A stretch of 64,000 nt of DNA from Selenomonas sp. ND2010 (GCF_000702005.1 NZ_JNKI01000008.1:1-64000); one strand, 5' to 3'; shown: positions 19,429 through 29,663, counted from the stretch's first letter. The notes: generated by a model not told the origin, from the sequence alone. Numbers and translations: made by a program.

Positions 19429-20040
19429 TTATTCCTTTATTCTTATACTTTTCTGCACTTCCTCTGCTTTATTTCTCATTGTTGAATCGGAAGCTTTATA
19501 CTCACAAATAACCACCCATGTTTCATTCTGCTTTATAATATACATACATCTCCCTTCCATACTAGTTCCGGCATTCTTATACCTTACGATTGCGATAATC
19601 GCTGGATTTCCGTGAATTGTAGTCTCCTGTCTATTCTCTTGAAAATCTTGAACACTATTCTGTTTTCTCATCGCCTTCATATCATCATCAACAATTTCTT
19701 TTATCCCTTCCATCCGCTCTTTCTCTGACATTTTTACAAATAATTCTTTTTTGTAATTTGTAGAAATCACATTAACTACCATGTCTTGGCTATTTCCTTG
19801 AAAACGTTGTATTGTTGTAACAAATCCTTTGGCATCTTCTGGTATTTCTTCCCTTTGGCTATTCGTACTCATCTCAAAAGGAAATCCTGCTGTCAACTCG
19901 GTTGATTCCCCTTTAAAGGTTGCTACCTTTAAAGAGGAATCCTTATCATTTTCCATCAGCCCACCCAACTTACAACCAATCAATAACGTGGAAAATATCG
20001 TTACAAACAAAAAAAAGAATACACTTTTAACATTCTTCAT
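19429..20040 (-). CDS. Lipoprotein, DcrB/PsbP-like
   Basis: 203 residues. Signal peptide with lipobox LLIGC (Cys23). The mature part starts with STELTAGFPFEMSTN and ends with TWVVICEYKASDSTMRNKAEEVQKSIRI. This shares the strand-acidic turn-helix ending with the proteins at 11.9, 43.1 and 43.7 kb, suggesting one family of small secreted proteins. Function unknown. Lower GC than its neighbours. Confidence 0.65.
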   Translation of the reverse strand: MKNVKSVFFFLFVTIFSTLLIGCKLGGLMENDKDSSLKVATFKGESTELTAGFPFEMSTNSQREEIPEDAKGFVTTIQRFQGNSQDMVVNVISTNYKKELFVKMSEKERMEGIKEIVDDDMKAMRKQNSVQDFQENRQETTIHGNPAIIAIVRYKNAGTSMEGRCMYIIKQNETWVVICEYKASDSTMRNKAEEVQKSIRIKE

Positions 20041-20434
20041 AAACTCCTCCCCTTTCTAAAAGAAAAATTCACGAACTTCCCTCCGCTTCAAATCTTCCCC
20101 CTTCGAAGTAATTCTCCAATCCATCTACAAATCCCTTCTCTTCTTCCAAAAACTTCCAAACGATTTTACATAGAAGATTTCACTATAAATTGCCAAATTA
20201 AGTGCAACATTCCTCCCTATTAGACCTCATACGACATTTTATAGTAAAAAACATTCCCCATTCATAAGGTCATTATAACCACTTTGCGTTATATGTTATA
20301 TTATTCTCAAAACAAGCCATCAAGATTTAAAATCCGTGTTCCCATTCCTATTTCTTTCCATAAAAAGAACCGACAAGCAATACAGCCTAATCGTCTACTC
20401 TGCTTGTCGGCTCTTTTATCCTCTTTTGCGTTAT
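20041..20434. other. Intergenic region without a gene
   Basis: 394 bases of AT-rich sequence. It holds the terminator of the gene at 20435 and presumably the promoter of the gene ending at 19429. I see no further gene or structured element. Confidence 0.6.
20366..20414 (-). terminator. Terminator of the mutase operon
   Basis: GAGCCGACAAGCA pairs with TGCTTGTCGGTTC on the minus strand and is followed by TTTTTATGG, 20 bases after the MsrA-like gene. Confidence 0.75.
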
Positions 20435-20962
20435 CTAGTACCGCACCTGCTCCCGAAACGATTTCCAATCGATAAACGATTCGGCGTCGGGATGCTTGGC
20501 AAAATAGTTTTGATGCTCTTCGGCGGCTTCGCGGAAAGTTTTCAGCGGGGTGGCTTTGGCGTAGCATTTGCGCACGGCTTTGCTGTTAGGGTCGTTGATG
20601 GTGAGTCCAGCTGCTGTTGCCGCCGGAGCTTTGCCGCGATTGGCCAAAAAGTGCATGTAAAACTGCAGATGTGGCTCGTCTTCGGCATCGGTGTACCAGA
20701 CACCAGCCCGGAAAGCCTTGCCCACCGCCTTGCCTTGGCCGTCGGGACGGTATGGTGTCACGACGGCGAACAGGATATCCATCAGCATGGAGAGATCCAC
20801 TTTTTTCGGATTGTACTCGACTTCGATGCCATGCACCTCATCGTCGTTACCCTCTCCTGTCAGGTAGCCTGTCCGCGTGGACACGACACCGGGCAAGCCC
20901 GTGAATATCGCCTGCAATTCGTGGAAATCGCCCCCCGAAAAGTAAATCTTTTTCGTATACAT
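20435..20962 (-). CDS. MsrA-like protein lacking the catalytic cysteine
   Basis: 175 residues. Overall it looks like peptide-methionine (S)-S-oxide reductase: the GLPGVVSTRTGYLTGE segment near residues 22-37, EVHGIEVEYNPKK, and the C-terminal AAEEHQNYFAKHP. However, the active-site GCFWG is replaced by GGDFHE (residues 10-15), so both the nucleophilic Cys and the adjacent Trp are gone; the DNA clearly reads GGC GAT TTC. The only Cys is at about residue 134, too far along to be the standard nucleophile. It follows meaB by 2 bases, in the mutase operon. Methionine sulphoxide reductase activity is therefore doubtful. Confidence 0.8.
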   Translation of the reverse strand: MYTKKIYFSGGDFHELQAIFTGLPGVVSTRTGYLTGEGNDDEVHGIEVEYNPKKVDLSMLMDILFAVVTPYRPDGQGKAVGKAFRAGVWYTDAEDEPHLQFYMHFLANRGKAPAATAAGLTINDPNSKAVRKCYAKATPLKTFREAAEEHQNYFAKHPDAESFIDWKSFREQVRY

Positions 20963-20964
20963 GC

Positions 20965-22167
20965 CTAACGGCCGCCTCCCTTCTCTTCCCGCGGATGGAA
21001 CAAATCGTCCTGCCTTGCGGCCGCCCGCTGTACATCAAACATGCCGATGAGCTCGGCCACTGCCTGCGTCGGCGAAATCGTGCCGTCAAGGACCGCGTCC
21101 TTTACCTCGGGCATCCGGCCCTTGATGACCGGATCTTCGAGAAACAGGTTGTGCAGATGTTCATCGATCATGCTGTGCATCCAGTCGAGCAGCTGGCCAT
21201 CGCGGCGCTTTTGGAAAACACCGCTTTTCTTGGTCATCTGCTCAAAGGCCTGCATGACCTCCCAAAGTTCCTTGAGACCGGTCTTTTCGATGGCCGATGC
21301 CAGATAGGCATGGGTGGGCCAGCCTGGAGTAGCCGGGCGGATGTATTCGATCATGCGCTCAAATTCACCGCGGGCCACCTTGGCCTTGACGAGGTTATCG
21401 CCATCGGCCTTGTTGATGACGATGGCATCGGCCAGTTCCATAATCCCCTTCTTGATGCCTTGCAGTTCATCCCCAGCGCCGGTCAGCACGACGAGCATGA
21501 AGAAATCCACCATCGACCGCACCGTCGTTTCTGACTGGCCGACGCCTACGGTCTCGATGAGGATGATGTCATACCCGGCAGCTTCACACATCAGCATGGT
21601 CTCACGGCTCTTGCGGGCCACTCCCCCCAGTGTCCCGCCCGCCGGCGAGGGGCGGATAAAGGCCTCAGGCCGGCGCGACAGCGTTCCCATGCGCGTCTTG
21701 TCCCCAAGGATGGAGCCCTTGGTGACTGAACTCGTCGGGTCGACAGTCAGGATGGCCACGCGATGCCCCTCATCACAGAGCATATTGCCCAGCGCCTCAA
21801 TCATCGTGCTCTTGCCGGCCCCGGGAACGCCCGTGATGCCGATGCGCAGGGCCTTGCCTGTACGCGGCAGGAGCCGCTGGAGCACGCGCTGCGCCTTTTT
21901 AAAATGCCGTGGACTGTTGCTTTCAATCAGCGTAATGGCCCGCGAAAGCGTCATGCGGTCGCCGTTTGCTACGCCCTCGACATATTCCTCCTCGGTCAGC
22001 ACCATGCGCCGCTTGGGCTTTAGCCTGCCGCTTTGGATGGCCGGATTGATATTGCCGACGGTCGTATCCTTGATGCCTTCGATGCCGCCCATGACCGAGC
22101 AGGCAAATTTCTCATCCTTTTCTTCTGGCACCCAGCTCGGTTTGCTGACCGAATATTTCTGTGCCAT
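20965..22167 (-). CDS. meaB: Methylmalonyl-CoA mutase chaperone MeaB (G3E GTPase)
   Basis: 400 residues. MeaB/ArgK GTPases guard loading and repair of adenosylcobalamin in methylmalonyl-CoA mutase. The Walker A loop GVPGAGKST lies at about 113-121, followed by VDPTSSVTKGSILGDKTRM (Mg and switch region), IETVGVGQSE (Walker B/switch II) and the NKADGDN guanine-specificity motif. The C-terminal dimerisation arm is present. An N-terminal extension of about 60 residues precedes the core. It starts 13 bases after mutB, matching its role. Confidence 0.95.
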   Translation of the reverse strand: MAQKYSVSKPSWVPEEKDEKFACSVMGGIEGIKDTTVGNINPAIQSGRLKPKRRMVLTEEEYVEGVANGDRMTLSRAITLIESNSPRHFKKAQRVLQRLLPRTGKALRIGITGVPGAGKSTMIEALGNMLCDEGHRVAILTVDPTSSVTKGSILGDKTRMGTLSRRPEAFIRPSPAGGTLGGVARKSRETMLMCEAAGYDIILIETVGVGQSETTVRSMVDFFMLVVLTGAGDELQGIKKGIMELADAIVINKADGDNLVKAKVARGEFERMIEYIRPATPGWPTHAYLASAIEKTGLKELWEVMQAFEQMTKKSGVFQKRRDGQLLDWMHSMIDEHLHNLFLEDPVIKGRMPEVKDAVLDGTISPTQAVAELIGMFDVQRAAARQDDLFHPREEKGGGR

Positions 22168-22180
22168 GCGTATTACCTCC

Positions 22181-24382
22181 CTATGCTTCTGCGAGCTCTT
22201 CTTTCGCCCGGTCGATGAGCAGCGTCAGCAGCTTGCAGCCAGCCTCCGGGATGTTCGTGCCCGGCGCAAAGATGGCCACTGCCCCATGCTCGTAGAGGAA
22301 ATCGTAATCCTGCACGGGGATTACGCCGCCGATGGCGACCATGATATCCTCGCGGCCGAGTTTCTTGAGCTCCTCGACGAGCTGCGGCAAGAGCGTATTG
22401 TGCCCCGCTGCCAGCGAGCTGAAGCCGACCATGTGCACATCGTTATCGACAGCATCCTGGGCGGTCTCTTCCGGCGTCTGGAACAGCGGCCCGACATCGA
22501 CATCCCAGCCCATATCGGCAAAGCTTGACGCAATGACTTTCTGGCCGCGGTCATGGCCATCCTGGCCCATCTTGGCCACAAAGATACGCGGCCGGCGGCC
22601 CGTGAGCTCCTCGAACTCATCAGCCATATGACGCGCCTTGTCGAGTGCGCTCTTATTCGTGAATTCCGACGAGTAAACGCCCGAAATCGTATGGATAACC
22701 GCCTGATAGCGTCCCGAAACCTTCTCGACCGCATCGGAAATCTCGCCGAGCGTACAGCGCACGCGCGCGGCCTCGACAGCGCATTCGAGCAAGTTGCCGT
22801 TGTCGCGGCTGTCCGCCGCCTTCGTGATGGCCTCGAGCGCACGGCGCACATCGTCGTCGTTGCGCTCGCGGCGGCATTTTTCGAGCCGCTCGATCTGCGC
22901 CTGACGTACGGCTGTATTGTCAATCGCGAGGATTTCGAGCGGATCTTCCTTGTCGAGACGGTATTTGTTGAGTCCGACGATGGTCTCATTGCCCGAGTCG
23001 ATTCTGGCCTGCCGGCGGGCCGCGGCCTCCTCGATGCGCATCTTCGGCAGCCCCGTGCTGATGGCCTTGGCCATGCCGCCCAGCGACTCGACCTCCTGGA
23101 TATGGGCCCAGGCCCGGCGGATGATTTCATTGGTCAAAGCCTCGACATAGTAAGAGCCTCCCCACGGATCGATGATCTTGCAGACGCGCGTCTCATCCTG
23201 GATGTAGAGCTGGGTATTGCGGGCAATGCGCGCCGAGAAGTCCGTCGGCAGGGCGATGGCCTCATCCAGCGCGTTGGTATGCAGCGACTGGGTATGACCG
23301 AGCGCCGCGCCCATAGCCTCCATGCAGGTACGTGAAATGTTGTTGAACGGGTCCTGCGCCGTCAGCGACCAGCCAGAGGTCTGGCAGTGCGTGCGCAGCG
23401 CCATCGATTTTGGATTCTCGGCACCAAAGGATTTGACAATCTTGGCCCAGAGTACACGCGCCGCGCGCATCTTGGCCACTTCCATAAAGTAGTTCTTGCC
23501 AATCGCCCAGAAGAACGACAGGCGCTTTGCAAAGGCATCGACCGCCAGCCCGGCATTGATGCCGGTGCGCAGGTACTCGAGGCCATCGGCCAGCGTGTAG
23601 CCAAGCTCGATATCGGCCGTTGCTCCAGCTTCCTGCATGTGGTAGCCCGAAATCGAAATGCTGTTGAACTTCGGCATGTTCTTCGTCGTATATTCGAAGA
23701 TATCGCCGATGATGCGCATGGACATGTCCGGCGGATAGATATAGGTGTTGCGTACCATAAATTCCTTGAGGATATCGTTCTGGATGGTGCCGGCCATGAT
23801 TGACTTGTCAACCCCCTGCTCGATACCCGACTGGATATAAAACGCGAGGATTGGCAGCACCGCACCGTTCATCGTCATCGATACCGACATCTGGTCGAGC
23901 GGAATGCCCGAAAACAGGATGTTCATATCGAGCATCGAGCAGACCGAAACGCCGGCTTTGCCAACATCGCCGAGCACGCGCGGATTATCGGCATCATAAC
24001 CGCGATGGGTCGGCAAATCGAAGGCAATCGAGAGGCCCTTCTGTCCGGCGGCCAAGTTGCGGCGGTAGAACGCATTGGATTCCTCCGCCGTCGAAAAGCC
24101 CGCATACTGGCGGACCGTCCAGGGACGGAACACGTACATCGTCGAATACGGCCCGCGCAGGCAGGGCGGAATGCCACTGGCAAAATCGAGATGATTCATG
24201 TGGTCGTATTCCTCGTGGTTGTAAAAGGGCTTGACCGGAATATGCTCCATCGTGCGCGCCGTCATTTCGTCATAGCTGGCGCTGACCTGCTGTTCAAAGA
24301 GTTTCTGCCATTCTTCTTTCGTGTGCTGCGGTGCCTCCCGCAGATTCATGCTCGTAAAATCCGGATTCTTGAACGCTGCCAT
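22181..24382 (-). CDS. mutB: Methylmalonyl-CoA mutase large subunit
   Basis: 733 residues from the ATG at 24382; its A overlaps the mutA stop (TAATG), giving coupled translation. The enzyme interconverts succinyl-CoA and (R)-methylmalonyl-CoA on adenosylcobalamin, the key step of propionate formation. An N-terminal TIM barrel ([30 protein letters not shown]) is followed by the B12-binding domain with the DGHDRG box containing the lower-ligand His at about 610, the SSLAAGH loop and GGVIP. A TTGACNNGTCAA palindrome lies inside the gene. Confidence 0.97.
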   Translation of the reverse strand: MAAFKNPDFTSMNLREAPQHTKEEWQKLFEQQVSASYDEMTARTMEHIPVKPFYNHEEYDHMNHLDFASGIPPCLRGPYSTMYVFRPWTVRQYAGFSTAEESNAFYRRNLAAGQKGLSIAFDLPTHRGYDADNPRVLGDVGKAGVSVCSMLDMNILFSGIPLDQMSVSMTMNGAVLPILAFYIQSGIEQGVDKSIMAGTIQNDILKEFMVRNTYIYPPDMSMRIIGDIFEYTTKNMPKFNSISISGYHMQEAGATADIELGYTLADGLEYLRTGINAGLAVDAFAKRLSFFWAIGKNYFMEVAKMRAARVLWAKIVKSFGAENPKSMALRTHCQTSGWSLTAQDPFNNISRTCMEAMGAALGHTQSLHTNALDEAIALPTDFSARIARNTQLYIQDETRVCKIIDPWGGSYYVEALTNEIIRRAWAHIQEVESLGGMAKAISTGLPKMRIEEAAARRQARIDSGNETIVGLNKYRLDKEDPLEILAIDNTAVRQAQIERLEKCRRERNDDDVRRALEAITKAADSRDNGNLLECAVEAARVRCTLGEISDAVEKVSGRYQAVIHTISGVYSSEFTNKSALDKARHMADEFEELTGRRPRIFVAKMGQDGHDRGQKVIASSFADMGWDVDVGPLFQTPEETAQDAVDNDVHMVGFSSLAAGHNTLLPQLVEELKKLGREDIMVAIGGVIPVQDYDFLYEHGAVAIFAPGTNIPEAGCKLLTLLIDRAKEELAEA
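23800..23811. repeat. TTGACNNGTCAA palindrome (centre TT) in mutB
   Basis: Exact copy of the iterated palindrome, in the codons for VDKS of mutB. First copy met when reading from the left. Confidence 0.8.
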
Positions 24383-26577
24383 TATGCCATCATTCCTTTC
24401 TTCTGCTGCAGGAACTGCAGGATTTTGTAACAATTGGCCCGTACCGAAATGTAATCGTCAATGCCCGCCGCGTTGTACGTTTCGAGCAATTCTTTCGGTG
24501 CGGCACCGGCCAGATAGACCGTAGCCGCTGGCAGCGCCTTATGAAGTTTTGGTGCTAAATCGGGAACGATTTCCGGATAGGTCGCATCGGTCGAACAGAT
24601 GACCACGGCATCCGCCCCGGACTCGGCTGCGGCGGCCGCCGCTTCATCGGTCGTCTTGAAACCATCGTTGCGCAAGACCTCAAAAGCCCCGACCTGCAAA
24701 AAGCCTGTGGTAAAGTCCGCCCTTGCCTTATGCTGCGGAATCGGCCCCATATTCGCCAGGAAAATGCGCACGTTATCCCCCTTGTCGGCTGCGTATTTTT
24801 CCGTGCGGTGACGCAGGGCCTCAAAGCGTTCACTCCAGCGGTGCGGCGTGATTTTCTCGACACTTGGCACCTCATCAGTCTTTGGCAGTGCTGCCCAAAG
24901 CTCCGGCAGAGTTGCCCCAGCCTCGGCAGCCGCGATAGCTGCCGTCACCCGGTCTGTTTGGGCTTTCGACAGGGCCGCGAGTTTCTCCGCGCGATACTTG
25001 CCGTCGATATCGGCCAGATACGCTTCGATGGCCTCGGTACGCGCTTTTTTATTTTCGGCCCAATCCTCGGTGCGCGGGTCGAGAAGTTTCTCCGTCATAT
25101 TCGGGTACATATTGTTACCGACAATGCGGTCGCGCCTGAGCTCGGCATTCTTGAACCGCTCAGCCAGCACCTCGCCGATGGCCTGCTGCGGCTTGCCAGC
25201 CTTCAGCGCCTCGACAATACCGCCTGCACCCTCCACCGTCTGGAAGGCCTCCCAGATCTTTTCCTTGACCTGTTTCGTCAGCGACTCCACCGCCCACGAA
25301 CCACCGGCCGGATCGATTGGCTGCAAGAGACCGAACTCTTCCTGCAGGATAATCTGCACGTTACGCGCAATGCGGCGCGAGAACACGTCGCCCTTGCGAA
25401 TCGGCTCATCAAACGGTGCATTCTCAAACGAATCGATACCGCCGACAACCCCCGAAAAGATTTCTGTCGTGTTGCGCAGCATATTGACATAGGGATCATA
25501 GACCGTCTTGAAGAACAATGCCGGCCGGGCATGGACATGCATGCGCTGGGACTCGGTACTGCCGCCAAAGGCCGCGATGATCTGCGCCCAGATGGGCCGC
25601 ATCGCGCGGAGCTTCGCAATCTGCAGGAAGAAATTGGCCCCCATCGAAAAACCGAACATGATCTGGCTGGCCGCCTCATCAATCGAAAGGCCCCGTTTTT
25701 GCAGCTCCCGCAGATAAGTGACTGCCGTGTCAATCGTATAGGATGCCTCCTGGATATCATTGGCACCGCCGCGGCTGTAGACATCGCTGCGGACCATAAT
25801 CGTGCGCAGCTCCGGCGCATTGGCGATAGCCCATTTCGCACACTCCGCCAGCTCATCATAGCGGTCGCTGAGCGTTGCCGCAAGCGTACCGCGCTCCGCC
25901 AGCTCGCCAATCGGGTCAGCACCGATAAAGCCGCGAACCGCCTGCATATCCTTGCCCGATGCCCGGCGCACCGCCGCCACCATCGAAAGCAGCGGCAGTG
26001 CCGTCTGCCCCGCATAGATATACAGCGGATGCTCGTCAAGTTTCAGTCCATCGAGCAGTACATGCAAATCATCCAGCGTCGTCAGGCTGCAGCCCTCATC
26101 GCCCGGCTTTTCTGCCTGACGCGCATCCTGACCGGTCAATGTTGACTGGTCAAGTTTGATATGATAAATCGTCGAGCCTTTTTCCCGCTCGTATTTTAAC
26201 AGCTCATTGTTCTCTGCCGGCATCGTCTCGTCGCAGGCCTGCGCAATCCCCCAGGGCGACTTGATATAGCCATTGGGACGCGAGCCGCGCAGGAAATCAT
26301 CCATGCCGGGGAAAGACGTGCGTGGAAGGATTTCCTCGGTCGTATTGCGGAAGTACATCGGGTCAAACGTTATGCCCTCGTAGGTTTTCGTGAACATCTT
26401 CTTTTCAAAGGGTGCTCCCTTCAGGAGCGTAATACAGTTCTCCTTCCACTCCTCATACGTCGGCGGCGTAAACTCGTCGAGCGGTACATCGGGGAACTCG
26501 GTCTGCTGCTCGGCTTTCTTCAAGATAGCCTGCAGGTCGAGTTCCGACTCTGTCTGTGTCTTTGTTTCATTACTCAT
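24382..26577 (-). CDS. mutA: Methylmalonyl-CoA mutase small subunit
   Basis: 731 residues from the ATG at 26577; GGGGG lies 8 bases before it, whereas an ATG two codons earlier is too close. It has the same barrel plus B12-type fold as MutB but lacks the DxHxxG cobalamin box (the equivalent reads [12 protein letters not shown]), as expected for the non-catalytic partner. It contains [19 protein letters not shown] and [13 protein letters not shown]. Two TTGACNNGTCAA palindromes lie inside at 26128-26153. First gene of the operon downstream of the cobalamin riboswitch. Confidence 0.95.
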   Translation of the reverse strand: MSNETKTQTESELDLQAILKKAEQQTEFPDVPLDEFTPPTYEEWKENCITLLKGAPFEKKMFTKTYEGITFDPMYFRNTTEEILPRTSFPGMDDFLRGSRPNGYIKSPWGIAQACDETMPAENNELLKYEREKGSTIYHIKLDQSTLTGQDARQAEKPGDEGCSLTTLDDLHVLLDGLKLDEHPLYIYAGQTALPLLSMVAAVRRASGKDMQAVRGFIGADPIGELAERGTLAATLSDRYDELAECAKWAIANAPELRTIMVRSDVYSRGGANDIQEASYTIDTAVTYLRELQKRGLSIDEAASQIMFGFSMGANFFLQIAKLRAMRPIWAQIIAAFGGSTESQRMHVHARPALFFKTVYDPYVNMLRNTTEIFSGVVGGIDSFENAPFDEPIRKGDVFSRRIARNVQIILQEEFGLLQPIDPAGGSWAVESLTKQVKEKIWEAFQTVEGAGGIVEALKAGKPQQAIGEVLAERFKNAELRRDRIVGNNMYPNMTEKLLDPRTEDWAENKKARTEAIEAYLADIDGKYRAEKLAALSKAQTDRVTAAIAAAEAGATLPELWAALPKTDEVPSVEKITPHRWSERFEALRHRTEKYAADKGDNVRIFLANMGPIPQHKARADFTTGFLQVGAFEVLRNDGFKTTDEAAAAAAESGADAVVICSTDATYPEIVPDLAPKLHKALPAATVYLAGAAPKELLETYNAAGIDDYISVRANCYKILQFLQQKKGMMA
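26128..26153. repeat. Pair of TTGACNNGTCAA palindromes in mutA
   Basis: CTGACCGGTCAA (26128-26139, one mismatch) and TTGACTGGTCAA (26142-26153, exact), 14 bases apart start to start, in frame within mutA (codons for DQSTLTGQ). Confidence 0.8.
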
Positions 26578-26641
26578 ATACATTTCCCCCTTTAAAGGTA
26601 GAATAATATATGCTCCATTTCATCCGCCCAGGCAAAAAAAG

Positions 26642-26675
26642 AAGGGTCTCGATCCTTCCACAAATCGAGACCCTT
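26642..26675 (-). terminator. Terminator ahead of mutA
   Basis: AAGGGTCTCGAT pairs with ATCGAGACCCTT and is followed on the minus strand by TTTTTTT. It lies between the cobalamin riboswitch and mutA, so it can serve as the expression platform or an extra attenuator. Confidence 0.8.
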
Positions 26676-26799
26676 GCTGCAACAAAGGCAGCCAATACAT
26701 AGAACTGAATGAAATGTATGAGCAATTTTCTCCCCACAGAAGATTCCATGAGGAAAAACCTTTCGCCTAAAGTCAAGAACAGCGAGAATACATACCACA

Positions 26800-26837
26800 A
26801 TGAGCCCATTTCCTGCGGCTTGCGGAAACGGGCTCAT
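26800..26837 (-). other. Stable hairpin in mut leader
   Basis: TGAGCCCGTTTCC pairs with GGAAATGGGCTCA with a GC-rich loop, between the riboswitch and the terminator. No T-run follows. It may be an antiterminator partner or an RNA stabiliser; it needs a fold with the riboswitch to tell. Confidence 0.5.
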
Positions 26838-26884
26838 CTTGAAAAACATTCAGTTCTAACGGTCAGGTAAAAGCCTGACTCTTT

Positions 26885-27115
26885 CTAAACCAAATCGTCC
26901 AAGATCCCCATCCCCATCGCTCGCAGGTCAAACGGTGATCGTCAATCAGGCAGTTCTCCTGGCTCCAGTTCATCGCTCCTCTGCGCCTTCCCAAAGAGGC
27001 TTTCTCCCTCTCCAGTGACATATCTTGCAAAGTCGCTCCCTGTTACAGTGGCGGGACCGCGCCGGACTTTACCGGCTTCCCTATTAAGTCTTTCGACACC
27101 TGATCCAATCGCAAT
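26885..27115 (-). ncRNA. Cobalamin riboswitch upstream of mutA
   Basis: The minus strand carries the conserved blocks in order: a GGTGTCGAAAGAC-type start, GGGAAGCCGGTAAAGTCCGG, the invariant GCGGTCCCGCCACTGTAA (27043-27060) and the B12 box AGCCAGGAGAACTGCC (26949-26964). It follows a good promoter and precedes hairpins and a terminator, then mutA. The gene downstream is a B12-using enzyme rather than a B12 transporter or biosynthesis gene. Confidence 0.92.
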
Positions 27116-27123
27116 ATTCTTTT

Positions 27124-28518
27124 TTAACTGACACTTATTTTACTATTGTTTTCGCTTATTGTCAAATAATTTTCCAATTTTTCCCGCAATGTACGACGAT
27201 TTACCTTACCGCGGTCATTTAACGGCATTTTTGTCAGGAAACAAAGGACGCTGGGAATCTCAACTGGCTTTAACGACCTTCGAATTTCCCGCCGCAAAGC
27301 AGACTCCTCAGCACCCTCATCCGGAACAATAAAAGCCGCCAGCGTACTGCCGCGCAATTTATCGGCACAGGGCAACACCACCGCTTCGCGGATACCAGCT
27401 ATCGCCTGCAGATTATTTTCCAACCGCAGTGTACTAATTTTGACACCGCCTTTATTCACCCAAGCATCACGACGCCCTTCAAAAATCAACTCCCCTTTTT
27501 CATTCAGATACCCCGTATCCTTGACCGAAAAGGGAATCTTCACGCCGCTCACATGGTAAGGTGTATCGACATAGATAAGGCCATCGTGTACCGTTACGCC
27601 AATTCCTGGGAACGGCCGTCCAAGATTGCGGCTGTCACGACCAGCCTCGTTACAAATTGCATAGGTGATATAATTGAGCTCACTTGCCCCATAGTAGAGG
27701 ATGAGTTCTGCCTGCGGCAAAAGCCGCTGCAAATCGCGGATATTGCGCGCAGTCAGCAGCTGCGATCCCGTAAACAGTGACTGCACCTGTGGCAAAGACT
27801 CCTTCAGCGCAGCCGAAAGCAGTTGCAGTTTCGTAGGAATCAGGTAAATCACGTCCACGGCCCATTTTTGCATAAGCTTTCCCCAGCGGCGGCAGTGCAT
27901 CGTCTCACTTGTGATAAGACTGCCCCCTTCATAGAGGACCGCGAGCAGCGAATTGAGATTGCCCGTAAAGCTCAAACTCCCCTGCAAAAACAATCGCGTC
28001 TCCTGACTCACATGAAAAATCGGATTCTGCACAGGGAAAAAACCCGCCCAGCTCTCATACGTGCGATACATGACCTTTGGCGTCCCAGTCGAACCAGAAC
28101 TGAGCACCCCCAAAATATCCAACGCTTCATGTTGGAACGCATCCTGTGCCATCGGTTCAAAAGACAGAGTAAACTCAGACGGGTCCATGGAGCCGCTAAT
28201 CTTCAACAAGCCTTGCAAGTGATTGTCCTGCAGGATATCCTGCACCTCACGTTCTGACAGTCCATGATGCAGCAGAATCGGTCGTGCCTGTACCGCCTGC
28301 AAAGCTAGAAAGCCCGCCAATTGGCCAGCAAACGTATCCGCTAACAGTAAAACATCTGCCCCAGTCAGTTGCTTTACTAGGTGTTCTGACATTTGACCGA
28401 CCAAGTGCTTAACCACCGCCCCAAACCTTTGATAACTCCATTTCGATTCATCCACGATCAGAAACAGTTTCTCCGGCTGACTTGTCACCCATTTTTGCAG
28501 CAACTCATAATAATTCAT
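27124..28518 (-). CDS. AMP-dependent acyl-CoA synthetase (YhfT-like)
   Basis: 464 residues, short for the family. It activates an acid with ATP and probably passes it to CoA. The P-loop-like SSGSTGTPKV is at 140-149, LYYGASELNYITY is the A5 motif, KDTGYLNEKGELIFEGRRD is A7/A8 and the C-terminal lysine lies in DRGKVNRRTL. Together with BioY and a thiolase it matches the yhfU-yhfS-yhfT set of Bacillus, which has been linked to biotin by BirA control. The start overlaps the thiolase stop by 4 bases. The substrate is unknown; a dicarboxylic or pimelate-like acid is an inference. Confidence 0.8.
   Translation of the reverse strand: MNYYELLQKWVTSQPEKLFLIVDESKWSYQRFGAVVKHLVGQMSEHLVKQLTGADVLLLADTFAGQLAGFLALQAVQARPILLHHGLSEREVQDILQDNHLQGLLKISGSMDPSEFTLSFEPMAQDAFQHEALDILGVLSSGSTGTPKVMYRTYESWAGFFPVQNPIFHVSQETRLFLQGSLSFTGNLNSLLAVLYEGGSLITSETMHCRRWGKLMQKWAVDVIYLIPTKLQLLSAALKESLPQVQSLFTGSQLLTARNIRDLQRLLPQAELILYYGASELNYITYAICNEAGRDSRNLGRPFPGIGVTVHDGLIYVDTPYHVSGVKIPFSVKDTGYLNEKGELIFEGRRDAWVNKGGVKISTLRLENNLQAIAGIREAVVLPCADKLRGSTLAAFIVPDEGAEESALRREIRRSLKPVEIPSVLCFLTKMPLNDRGKVNRRTLREKLENYLTISENNSKISVS
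27137..27165 (-). promoter_or_regulatory. Promoter of the riboswitch-mut operon
   Basis: TTGACA (27160-27165) and TAAAAT (27137-27142) on the minus strand are 17 bases apart. The promoter lies within the last codons of the AMP-ligase gene, so that operon may also read through into the riboswitch. Confidence 0.7.
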
Positions 28519-29663
28519 TTTACCAGCTCCAATGCAATCGCTTCGCCCATGCCGCCAGCACCGGCAATCGACAATATCCCCCTACCACCGCCAACTGTCT
28601 GCAGCGACTTGATAAGATGCACCAGCAAAATCGCCCCCGATGCCCCGTACGGATGGCCATAGGCCAAAGCTCCGCCCAAACGGTTATACCTTGCCACACA
28701 ATCTGGATGCGCGCGCTCGAACAGCACATCAATGACCGCAAAGGCCTCGTTAAACTCGATGGCCTGTAACGCCTCATAGCGCCACCCCAACCGCCCGAGC
28801 AAAACATCGGCCGTGCGCATCGCCCCGCGCGGACTTTGGTCGGGACTCCCTCCCACCGATGCCGTTCCCACGATACGCGCCAGCGGCCTTATCCCCCGCC
28901 GCCGCACATAATCCCCCGAAGCCAACACGGCAAAGGCTGCTCCATCATTGATACAGCAGGCAGACCCTGCCGTAAGCGTCGTGCCCGCTCCCAAAAGCAG
29001 TGGCAAACGATCGAGCAGGCACTGATTCATGCGCGGACGAATGCCATCATCCTGTGACCACCCTTGAATCGGCACAATCACATCCTTCAGGACACCTGCC
29101 TTTGCAGCAGCTGCTGCCCGCGCATGCGAGCGCAGCACCCATTTTTCCAACTGCGCGCGCGTTATCCCTTCCGCCTCTGCTACGCGCTCCGCACCGCGAA
29201 GCATCGTATCGGGCTTCATATCACCGGGTGCAAACTGCGCCGTATAGTACACCCCATCGCCATTTGGCGCCAATCCATAGCGTTCATCTGCCATCGCGTA
29301 CCGCCGCAGTGGCTGCAGCGACGAACTTTCCATGCCGCCCGCGAGCCATATCTCCCCTTGCCCACTAGCCACTTTCGCGTACGCCAACGACAGTGCGGCA
29401 GCTGCCGACGCACATTGCATATCGATCGTGCAAGCTGGAACCACATCAGGCAGCCCCGCTAATAACGCCATGAGCCGTGTGATGTTCCCTCCTGTTCCCA
29501 CGGCATTGCCGCCCAAAATGCCATCAACGGTCGTTAGTTCACACCGCTGCAGCAGCGACGTTACCACCTCAGCGCCAAACACCTCGGGACGTATCGTCTT
29601 AAATCGTCCATTCTTCCCGACGATTGGCGTCCGCAGGGCAGCCAGTACGTATACCTCTTTCAT
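28515..29663 (-). CDS. Thiolase (YhfS-like)
   Basis: 382 residues from the ATG at 29663, just behind the bioY stop. A thiolase joins or splits acyl-CoA and acetyl-CoA. The nucleophilic Cys84 is present in DMQCASAAAA, as is the LAYGHPYGASGA histidine box. The second active-site cysteine of the usual CxGGGxG motif is missing: the corresponding stretch reads SIAGAGGMG. This may favour condensation or another reaction. It sits between bioY and the AMP-ligase gene in a unit with a likely BirA site. Confidence 0.85.
   Translation of the reverse strand: MKEVYVLAALRTPIVGKNGRFKTIRPEVFGAEVVTSLLQRCELTTVDGILGGNAVGTGGNITRLMALLAGLPDVVPACTIDMQCASAAAALSLAYAKVASGQGEIWLAGGMESSSLQPLRRYAMADERYGLAPNGDGVYYTAQFAPGDMKPDTMLRGAERVAEAEGITRAQLEKWVLRSHARAAAAAKAGVLKDVIVPIQGWSQDDGIRPRMNQCLLDRLPLLLGAGTTLTAGSACCINDGAAFAVLASGDYVRRRGIRPLARIVGTASVGGSPDQSPRGAMRTADVLLGRLGWRYEALQAIEFNEAFAVIDVLFERAHPDCVARYNRLGGALAYGHPYGASGAILLVHLIKSLQTVGGGRGILSIAGAGGMGEAIALELVK

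Noticed and set aside
26570-26809. 79-codon open frame between the cobalamin riboswitch and mutA
   Set aside because: It spans the terminator and leader hairpin and has no family features; it is leader RNA, not a gene.
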